Source: a bacterium (GTDB lineage: Bacteria; Hydrogenedentota; Hydrogenedentia; Hydrogenedentiales; SLHB01). Taken from it: a stretch of 7,169 bases of DNA. The stretch covers positions 1-7,169 of the forward strand of contig JAAEQP010000948.1 of the NCBI GenBank assembly GCA_024231375.1. Direction: 5' to 3'. Below, piece after piece: positions 1 to 5,489 of this stretch. How positions within the stretch are numbered: the stretch's first letter is position 1; each line of letters begins with the position of its first letter. The notes beneath the pieces were generated by a model. The model searched no databases. It was not told where the DNA came from and saw only the letters and a list, made by a program, of their open reading frames with translations. A program made the position numbers and the translations under genes.

Positions 1-372
1 ACTGTCCCGCAAGGCCTCTAGCGTGAACTGGATGTTCTCGTAGAGATCGTGGGTTTCCGGCACCCGCCGGGCCACGCCCAGGCCGGCGGCCACTGCCGTA
101 TCGATCTCAAGGCCGGTGTCGCTGTCGACCGGCCAGGTTTCCGTGTAGAACACAGCCGTGTCTTCGCGGAAGGTCGCCGCGTAGACGCGGGCCGCCCGAA
201 GGATCGTGTAGACTTGGCGCGTGCTGTCGTTCACACCGCCACGCGAGAACGCGCCCACCTTAATCAACGTCGGAATGGCGACGGCAGTCAAAATGCCGAT
301 TATCGCCATCACAACGATCAATTCGATGAGCGTCATGCCACGCCGGGCCGTGCTATGTTGCCTCGCCTTCAT
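1..372 (-). CDS. gspH: GspH/FimT-type minor pseudopilin, C-terminus off window
   Basis: The first 124 residues of a prepilin-like protein; the frame is still open at the window edge. The leader MKARQHSTARRG precedes MTLIELIVVMAIIGILTAVA, so prepilin peptidase should cut after G12. M13 is +1 and the conserved Glu is at +5 (E17). The hydrophobic helix is followed by a LRAARVYAATFREDTAVFY segment (58-76). This resembles the LxxARxxA pattern of GspH/FimT, whose members sit at or near the pseudopilus tip. The start is ATG 372 because GGAG lies 9 nt upstream; ATG 387 would only lengthen the leader by five residues. It follows gspG by 38 bp, as in type II secretion operons. GspI/J-type identity is not excluded without the C-terminus, so the symbol is tentative. 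Confidence 0.75.
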   Translation of the reverse strand, partial: MKARQHSTARRGMTLIELIVVMAIIGILTAVAIPTLIKVGAFSRGGVNDSTRQVYTILRAARVYAATFREDTAVFYTETWPVDSDTGLEIDTAVAAGLGVARRVPETHDLYENIQFTLEALRDS

Positions 373-381
373 GCTGAGTCG

Positions 382-385
382 CTCC
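382..385 (-). promoter_or_regulatory. Ribosome binding site deciding the start of the GspH-like gene
   Basis: GGAG on the minus strand, 9 nt before ATG 372. It overlaps the in-frame ATG at 387, which itself has no such site, so the start at 372 is preferred. Confidence 0.65.
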
Positions 386-387
386 AT

Positions 388-405
388 GCGCCGCTAGGCG
401 GACGC
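388..405 (-). promoter_or_regulatory. Small hairpin just upstream of the gspH ribosome binding site
   Basis: On the minus strand GCG-T-CCGC, loop CTA, GCGG-CGC forms a 7-bp stem with a bulged T. It sits in the 38-bp gap between the gspG stop and the Shine-Dalgarno GGAG (382-385). It has no T-run. It is short and could be chance in GC-rich DNA. Confidence 0.3.
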
Positions 406-410
406 CGGAC

Positions 411-1187
411 CTAGTACCACCGGGTCCAAGCCTGCTCGGTGTCCCAGTTGGGGATGTCGTCGCCGCCGCCTTTGTACTCGAAATCTTCGAACATACGACC
501 GTCCGCCGAGCTTGGATCTTCTTCTTCGTCATCGAAAATCTGGTCGGAGAGGAGGTTGCTGCCCTGTGACCACACAAACACGATGGTCTGCCTGTCGGCG
601 GGATACCCTTGAAGATCGTCAGCGGGCGGGTTGCCGGGCCGGTCCTCGGCGTCGGCTCGATCCTTGGCCTCCTGGTCGTAGACGTAGGGCGGATAGTCAA
701 CGTCGATGTCTTCGTCGTAGTCGGGGTTCGCACGCCAAGCCCGGAACGGAATGGACGAGTTGCGGCCGCCCGCGGTATCCCACGGCCCCATGGAGAACCG
801 GTACAGATTGTCCCACGGATCCTTGGGAACGTCCATGTAGCCGGGACCTAGCTTGGCTTTCACTTCGGGCAGCAGCCCGGGCACGTCCGCTTGGTTCCCG
901 CGCCGAAGCAGCTCGTAGAAGATCTCCTCGTGATGGTAGATCTCATCGGCCGACTTGAGTGTCGTGACCGTGGCCGAATCGAAGAACTGGTAGAAGTTCT
1001 TCCGGCCCGTAGAGGTCAGCATGTCCGTCAGGGCCGTCTCAATGTTCCTGATCTCGGTCGCGGCGGCCGCTGCTTTGCCTTTCTCGATGTATTGAATCAC
1101 CTTGGGCACGACGATGCCGGCCAGAATGGTGATGATGGCAATCACCACCAGCAACTCGACCAGTGTAAAACCGCTTGCGCGTTTCAT
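411..1187 (-). CDS. gspG: GspG-type major pseudopilin, enlarged
   Basis: 258-residue pseudopilin, the likely main subunit of the periplasmic pseudopilus. The short leader MKRASG is followed by FTLVELLVVIAIITILAGIV. Prepilin peptidase should cut after G6, leaving F7 as +1 with the conserved Glu at +5 (E11). A hydrophobic helix runs to about 28 and continues amphipathic to about 60. GspG hallmarks are YMDVPKDPWDNLYRF (117-131), a FVWSQGSNLLSD loop (204-215) resembling the family's YSxGxDG calcium-loop region, and GGGDDIPNWD near the end (240-249). The family is normally about 140-150 residues. The extra length lies mainly at ~132-199 and in an acidic stretch at ~216-237 (DDEEED). It has no cysteines. 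TAG stop. Strong ribosome binding site. Assignment to GspG rather than a pilin rests on the C-terminal motifs. Confidence 0.87.
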   Translation of the reverse strand: MKRASGFTLVELLVVIAIITILAGIVVPKVIQYIEKGKAAAAATEIRNIETALTDMLTSTGRKNFYQFFDSATVTTLKSADEIYHHEEIFYELLRRGNQADVPGLLPEVKAKLGPGYMDVPKDPWDNLYRFSMGPWDTAGGRNSSIPFRAWRANPDYDEDIDVDYPPYVYDQEAKDRADAEDRPGNPPADDLQGYPADRQTIVFVWSQGSNLLSDQIFDDEEEDPSSADGRMFEDFEYKGGGDDIPNWDTEQAWTRWY

Positions 1188-1195
1188 GGCGCCTA

Positions 1196-1201
1196 CTCCT
1201 T
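1196..1201 (-). promoter_or_regulatory. Strong ribosome binding site of gspG
   Basis: AAGGAG on the minus strand, 8 nt before ATG 1187. It is the closest match to the consensus in the window, as expected for the most abundant component of the machine. Confidence 0.8.
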
Positions 1202-1234
1202 GTTCCGTGCCGGTCGGCCGCGGCCGCTCACGCG

Positions 1235-1260
1235 GACGGCGCCGGGCTCCGGCGACCGTC
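1235..1260 (-). promoter_or_regulatory. Strong GC-rich hairpin between gspF and gspG
   Basis: In the 75-bp gap the minus strand reads GACGG-T-CGCCGG, loop AGC, CCGGCG-CCGTC. This is an 11-bp stem with one bulged T and a 3-nt loop, beginning two bases after the gspF stop codon. No T-run follows, so it does not look like an intrinsic terminator. A 12-bp perfect palindrome (CGGCCGCGGCCG, 1215-1226) lies between it and the gspG ribosome binding site. By analogy with other operons, such a hairpin could protect or define the 5' end of a processed gspG mRNA and raise major-pseudopilin output. That role is inference. Confidence 0.6.
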
Positions 1261-1262
1261 TC

Positions 1263-2501
1263 TTATCCTCCGCTGATCGAGTCCGCCAGCGTCAGAATGG
1301 GTAGATACAACGCAATAACAATGAACCCGATGATGCCGCCCAGGAACACAATGAGTACGGGCTCCATGAGGCTCAGCAACGCTTCCACCGCCACCTCGAC
1401 TTCCGCGTCGTAGATGTCGGCGACCTTAATCAACATGGTGTCCAGACTACCGGTTTCCTCGCCAACGTCGATCATGTTCACGACCATAGGCGGAAACACT
1501 TTGGCCTCGTCCAGCGGCGCGGCGATCGTGTCGCCTTCCTTAATGCTGTCATGCACCTTCTGGACCGCGGACTCGATGCGCTCGTTGCCGAGACACTCTT
1601 TGGTGATGCGCAACGACTGGAGGATAGGCACGCCGGATGTGATCAGTGTGCCAAGGGTACGCGCGAACCGCGCCACGGACACCTTGGTCACCAGGTCGCC
1701 GATGGCGGGTATCTTGAGGACGGTGTAGTCGCATAGCGTGCGGAACTTGGGTATCTTCCGCAGCAACTTGAAGGAGATAATGGTGCCGTTGAAGATCAGC
1801 AGCATCTTCCACCATCCGTAGAGGATGAAGTCGGAAACGTCCATGAGGAACATGGTCATCCACGGCAACTTGGCGCCGAAGTCGCCGATAACGGCCGCGA
1901 ACTCAGGCACGATGTAGGTCAGCAGGAACAGCACGATGCCGATGGCCGCGGTCATGACGAAAATCGGGTATACCAAGGCGCCTTTCACGCGGCGCTTCAG
2001 GGCCTGCCGTTTCTCCATGAAGGTGGCCAGACGGTTGAGCACCACCTCCAGCATACCGCCGACCTCGCCCGCACGCACCATGTTCACGAACAGCCGGTCG
2101 AATTCCTTGGGGTGCTTGGCGAGGCCCTCGGAGAAGGTGGAGCCTCCCTGAATGTCCGCGGACACCTCGTCGAGGATGTCGCGCAGCTTGCACGGCTTGA
2201 GCTGGGCCACCAGCACGTTGATGCTGCGCAGCAAGGGTAGACCCGCGTCGATCAGCGTGGACAACTGACGCGTGATCACCACCAGTTCCTTGGTCTTCAC
2301 GCCGCCGAAATAGATCTCGCTGAAGCCCTTGGCCTTCTTGCGGGCGCGTTTCTCGTCGCTCTTGCGCGCTTCGCGGATCGTCGTGGGGAACAGGCCCAAC
2401 TGACGCACGTCATTGATGGCAAGGGCTTGGCTGTCGGATTCGACAATGCCGAAGACCTCCTTGCCTTCCTTGTTCATTGCTTTGTACGCGTACTTTGGCA
2501 C
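1263..2501 (-). CDS. gspF: GspF/PilC inner-membrane platform protein
   Basis: 412-residue polytopic membrane protein at the centre of the machine. It links the cytoplasmic ATPases to pseudopilin extraction from the membrane. It starts MPKYAYKAMNKEGKEVFGIV, the typical N-terminus of the family. Two GspF repeats are visible: one near 73-198 (RQLSTLIDAGLPLLRSI, then MVRAGEVGGML at 141-151) and one near 277-404 (RFARTLGTLITSGVPILQSL, then MIDVGEETGSL at 343-353). Hydrophobic segments lie at about 177-198, 232-247 and 380-404, matching the usual three-helix topology. Length is normal (~400). The start codon is GTG at 2501, supported by GGGAG 7 nt upstream. An ATG 4 nt upstream is out of frame. TAA stop, followed two bases later by a strong hairpin. 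It is the only platform gene here, beside three ATPases. PilC is an equally valid name. Confidence 0.95.
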   Translation of the reverse strand: MPKYAYKAMNKEGKEVFGIVESDSQALAINDVRQLGLFPTTIREARKSDEKRARKKAKGFSEIYFGGVKTKELVVITRQLSTLIDAGLPLLRSINVLVAQLKPCKLRDILDEVSADIQGGSTFSEGLAKHPKEFDRLFVNMVRAGEVGGMLEVVLNRLATFMEKRQALKRRVKGALVYPIFVMTAAIGIVLFLLTYIVPEFAAVIGDFGAKLPWMTMFLMDVSDFILYGWWKMLLIFNGTIISFKLLRKIPKFRTLCDYTVLKIPAIGDLVTKVSVARFARTLGTLITSGVPILQSLRITKECLGNERIESAVQKVHDSIKEGDTIAAPLDEAKVFPPMVVNMIDVGEETGSLDTMLIKVADIYDAEVEVAVEALLSLMEPVLIVFLGGIIGFIVIALYLPILTLADSISGG

Positions 2502-2508
2502 GCATCGT

Positions 2509-2513
2509 CTCCC
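2509..2513 (-). promoter_or_regulatory. Ribosome binding site setting a GTG start for gspF
   Basis: GGGAG on the minus strand, 7 nt before GTG 2501. The nearby out-of-frame ATG at 2505 would be only 3 nt from this site and opens the wrong frame, so GTG is the supported start. Confidence 0.75.
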
Positions 2514-2553
2514 AGTTTGGCCCGCGGACCGCTACACAGGCCGGCCGCGCACG

Positions 2554-4308
2554 TCAGGACAAGTCGTCGTCGTACTTGTCCGTGTGCGCCAACACCTCGT
2601 CAGTGCTCGTGACGCCTTGAACGCACTTCATCAACGCTTCTTCGCGCAAGGTCAGCATGCCCTGATTCTTGCGCGCGTGTATCCGAATCTCGTGCGCCAT
2701 GGCACGGCTGTTGATCATGTCGCACATCACCTCGTCCACATGCAGCAGTTCGAAGATGCCGGCGCGTCCCATGTAGCCGATGTAGTCGCATGCAGGACAC
2801 CCCTTGGCCCGATGGAACAGCAGGTTGGGGTCTTGCCGCCACGAGGGGGGCAGCCCGAGGTCATCCATCTCCTCATCGTCGGGCCGGTACTTCTCGCGGC
2901 AGTGGCGGCACAACGTGCGCAACAGGCGCTGCGCCAACACGGCCTCCAGCGACGACGTGATCAGGAACGGCTCCAGGTCCATGTCGAGCAGACGCGTGAT
3001 GGTTTCGGGTGCGCTGTTCGTATGCAGCGTGCTCAGCACGAAGTGTCCCGTCAGCGACGCTTCCACGGCGATCTGCGCCGTGGGCAAGTCGCGAATCTCA
3101 CCGACCATCACGATGTCCGGGTCCTGACGCAGGATGGATCGAAGACAGGCCGAAAACGTCAACCCCACATCCTCGCGCACCTGCACCTGAACCACCCGGT
3201 CCAATTGAAGCTCGACCGGATCCTCGGTGGTGATGATCTTCACGTCCACCTGGTTGAGGTCGGCCAGGCACGCGTACAGGGTGGTCGTCTTGCCCGAACC
3301 GGTCGGCCCGGTCACGAGGAAAATGCCGTTCGGTTTGCGAATGATGGTGTCGATGCCTTTGAGCGTCTTGGGGCTGAACCCCAGCTTGCGCAGGTCCACC
3401 TTCACCGCAGTACGGTCCAGAATACGCATCACCACGTTCTCGCCGTACAGGGTCGGCAACGTGGCGACACGTACGTCGATCTCGGAATCGCCAATCTTCA
3501 ACTCGATCCGCGCGTCCTGGGGAAGGCGGCGTTCGCCGATGTCCATGCTGCCGCACATGACCTTCACGCGGGACACCAAGGCAAGCGCCATCTGCTTCGG
3601 CGGACTGACGATCTCGTGGAGAACGCCGTCCACGCGGATCCGGATGCGAAAATCCTCCTCGTAGACCTCGAAATGGATATCCGACGCCCGCTTCTGGACC
3701 GCCTCGAGCAGCACGAGGTTCACAATCTTGATCACCTCGGGCTCCTGGGCAAGCTGGATCAGATTGTCCACATCGCCCACGATTTCCTGGGTGCCCAACT
3801 CGGCCGCCGTCAAACCGCCTTCGCCCACCCGGGCCACCAAGTCGTTCAGCGTCTCGTGGATCGAGTCGGCCTCGTACGAATAGTTCTTATCGATGAAATG
3901 GGTGATATCCGCCTGATTGCTGATGGCCCCTTTGACTTCGCTGCCCAGGACCTGGGACAGGTCGTCCAGGATGCCCAGGTTCAACGGGTCGGCCAGGGCC
4001 ATGATGACGACCCCGTCCTCCTCGCGCACCGGAACCGCGTTGTAGAACCGGGCCACCTCCGGCGACACTTTGCGAAGGACGTCTTCCTGCACCGACAACG
4101 AGGTAACGTCGACCCGCTCCATCCCCGCCTGAACACCCAGCGCCTCGACGACGTCCTGCTCTTCGCACAGACCCATCTGCACCAGAACACGGCCCATCAT
4201 CTCGCCCGTCAGGCGATGTCGCTGGAGCGCCTCGTCAAGCTCCAGCGGCGAAATCACCCCTTGCTCAACGAGTATGTCGCCAATCTGCTTCTCTTTGACA
4301 GCGGCCAT
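2554..4308 (-). CDS. gspE: GspE/PilB-type assembly ATPase (second, complete copy) with MshEN-like N-terminus
   Basis: 584-residue secretion/pilus assembly ATPase, usual length for GspE/PilB. Residues 8-31 and 37-60 form two 24-residue MshEN-type motifs separated by five residues, the layout used for c-di-GMP binding in MshE. The rest of the N-terminal domain runs to about 143 (KNYSY). The core has ASDIHFE (208-214), GERRLPQDAR (258-267), Walker A GPTGSGKT (334-341), Asp box TTEDPVELQLD (360-370), Walker B region DPDIVMVGEIRD (396-407) and His box TGHFVLSTLHTN (420-431). The tetracysteine is C467xxC470 and C504xxC507. Compared with the first copy, QDGR is QDAR, EDPVEYQL is EDPVELQL, and one residue is inserted in MCGSMDIGE. 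None of these removes a catalytic residue. It has no Ser-rich linker. ATG 4308 has AAAGGA 9 nt upstream; TGA stop. It lies between pilT and gspF, so it may serve the same platform. Confidence 0.94.
   Translation of the reverse strand: MAAVKEKQIGDILVEQGVISPLELDEALQRHRLTGEMMGRVLVQMGLCEEQDVVEALGVQAGMERVDVTSLSVQEDVLRKVSPEVARFYNAVPVREEDGVVIMALADPLNLGILDDLSQVLGSEVKGAISNQADITHFIDKNYSYEADSIHETLNDLVARVGEGGLTAAELGTQEIVGDVDNLIQLAQEPEVIKIVNLVLLEAVQKRASDIHFEVYEEDFRIRIRVDGVLHEIVSPPKQMALALVSRVKVMCGSMDIGERRLPQDARIELKIGDSEIDVRVATLPTLYGENVVMRILDRTAVKVDLRKLGFSPKTLKGIDTIIRKPNGIFLVTGPTGSGKTTTLYACLADLNQVDVKIITTEDPVELQLDRVVQVQVREDVGLTFSACLRSILRQDPDIVMVGEIRDLPTAQIAVEASLTGHFVLSTLHTNSAPETITRLLDMDLEPFLITSSLEAVLAQRLLRTLCRHCREKYRPDDEEMDDLGLPPSWRQDPNLLFHRAKGCPACDYIGYMGRAGIFELLHVDEVMCDMINSRAMAHEIRIHARKNQGMLTLREEALMKCVQGVTSTDEVLAHTDKYDDDLS
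3272..3303. repeat. 32-bp direct repeat, copy 1 (Walker A of second ATPase)
   Basis: This stretch is identical over 32 bp to 6199-6230. It encodes T-GSGKTTTLY-A of the Walker A region in the second ATPase gene. One base on each side differs between copies, so the match ends at exactly 32 bp. Protein constraint explains part of it, but synonymous positions are also identical. Confidence 0.85.
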
Positions 4309-4317
4309 TGCGTGTCA

Positions 4318-4323
4318 TCCTTT
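4318..4323 (-). promoter_or_regulatory. Ribosome binding site of the second GspE/PilB ATPase
   Basis: AAAGGA on the minus strand, 9 nt before ATG 4308, in the 37-bp gap after pilT. An ATG overlapping the end of this site is out of frame and is not used. Confidence 0.75.
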
Positions 4324-4345
4324 ATCCTGCGCTGCGTCCTCGCGG

Positions 4346-5461
4346 CTACCCTTTTGCGTCCTCTTCGCTTTCCAGGGGCGGAGGTCCGTCCTCAAGGTTC
4401 AAGAGGCGCGCGTTGTCGTCGAATTCTTCGCGCATCTGGCACCGTTCCGCCGCGGCCAGGTACTTCACAATGCCCTTCTTGTACAGGGCCAGGAGATGCT
4501 CGTCGAGTAGATTCATGCCGTACTTGTGTCCCGTCTGAATGGCCGACGTGATACGGTATGACTTGTTCTCGCGAATCAGATTCTGAATGGCCGGTGTGGA
4601 AATCATTACCTCGAACGCGGCCACACGCCCGAATCCACTGGCCTTCGGCACGAGACTCTGGGAAATCACCGACTTCAAGTTACCGGCGAGCTGGGTCCGA
4701 ATCTGCTCCTGCTGGTTGGTCGGGAATGCGTCGATGATACGGTCGATCGTGCGCACCGCTCCTGTGGTGTGGAGGGTTCCGAACACCAAGTGACCGGTCT
4801 CCGCCGCCTGAACCGCGGCGCCGATGGTGTCGAGGTCGCGCATCTCTCCAACCAGAATCACGTCCGGGTCCTGCCGCAAGGCGCGCCGGATCGCTTCGGA
4901 GAAGGTAGGCACGTCAACACCGACCTCGCGCTGGGTGATGATGCTCTTCTTGTGCGTGTGGTAGTACTCGATGGGGTCCTCAATCGTGATGATGTGATGG
5001 TCCATCTCGCGGTTGAGAAAGTCGATCATCGTGGCGAGACTGGTGCTCTTGCCCGAACCGGTGGGCCCCGTCACCAGGATCAGGCCGCGAGGTTGGTTGA
5101 TGACCTCCTTGAGATTCTCGGGGAGCCCGATTTCCTCGAAGGTCATGATCTTGTTCGGGATCAAACGAAGCACCAGGCCTACGTGGCCTTTCTGTTTGAG
5201 GATGGACACGCGGAAACGGGCCACGTCTTCGAACGCGAACCCGAAGTCCGACCCGCCGACCTCCTGAAGCTCCTGCTGGTTGTCCACGGACGCGATGCTC
5301 TTCATCAGCCGTTCCGTGTCTTCGGCGGTCAGGGGGGCCTCCCCGAAGAACTGCAGGTGTCCATGAACCCGCCCTACCGGCGGGTCCTCCACAGCGAGAT
5401 GCAGATCCGACCCTTCGCGGTCGATCAACATCCGAAGCAAACTCACCATCTCGTAAGCCAT
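4346..5461 (-). CDS. pilT: PilT twitching-motility retraction ATPase
   Basis: 371-residue ATPase that powers disassembly (retraction) of type IV pili from the cytoplasmic face of the inner membrane. The N-terminus MAYEMVSLLRMLIDREGSDLH has the family's SDLH motif (18-21). Walker A is GPTGSGKS (132-139), the Asp box ITIEDPIEYYH (158-168), the Walker B region QDPDVILVGEMRD (197-209) and the His box TGHLVFGTLHTTGA (222-235). A C-terminal AIQNLIRE (291-298) matches the retraction signature AIRNLIRE with Arg changed to Gln at the third position. The last ~20 residues are acidic (DGPPPLESEEDAKG). There is no tetracysteine, as expected for PilT and unlike PilB/GspE. The start is ATG 5461, chosen because GGGAG lies 9 nt upstream and the protein then begins as PilTs usually do. 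An in-frame upstream start at 5557 would overlap the previous gene. PilU is less likely because the AIxNLIRE motif is retained. Confidence 0.93.
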   Translation of the reverse strand: MAYEMVSLLRMLIDREGSDLHLAVEDPPVGRVHGHLQFFGEAPLTAEDTERLMKSIASVDNQQELQEVGGSDFGFAFEDVARFRVSILKQKGHVGLVLRLIPNKIMTFEEIGLPENLKEVINQPRGLILVTGPTGSGKSTSLATMIDFLNREMDHHIITIEDPIEYYHTHKKSIITQREVGVDVPTFSEAIRRALRQDPDVILVGEMRDLDTIGAAVQAAETGHLVFGTLHTTGAVRTIDRIIDAFPTNQQEQIRTQLAGNLKSVISQSLVPKASGFGRVAAFEVMISTPAIQNLIRENKSYRITSAIQTGHKYGMNLLDEHLLALYKKGIVKYLAAAERCQMREEFDDNARLLNLEDGPPPLESEEDAKG

Positions 5462-5470
5462 GCACCAAAT

Positions 5471-5475
5471 CTCCC
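5471..5475 (-). promoter_or_regulatory. Ribosome binding site of pilT
   Basis: GGGAG on the minus strand, 9 nt before ATG 5461 and inside the 28-bp gap after the first ATPase. It decides the start in favour of the 371-residue protein over a longer in-frame version that would begin inside the upstream gene. Confidence 0.8.
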
Positions 5476-5489
5476 GAAAATGCTCGCGA

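Noticed and set aside
373..387. ATG 387 as start of the GspH-like gene
   Set aside because: It lacks a Shine-Dalgarno of its own and overlaps the GGAG that serves ATG 372.
1235..1260. Intrinsic terminator between gspF and gspG
   Set aside because: The stem is strong but the minus strand after it reads CGCGTGAGCG, with no T-run, and the downstream gene clearly belongs to the same set.
2502..2553. Structured element in the gap between the second ATPase and gspF
   Set aside because: Only a GGCCGGCC palindrome and a 5-bp stem with a long loop can be drawn; not beyond chance in GC-rich DNA.
2413..4551. Plus-strand open frame of 712 codons
   Set aside because: It lies antisense to the second ATPase gene and the gspF start. 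It is rich in His, Gln, Arg and Val with no recognisable domain, and results from GC-rich codon bias of the real gene.
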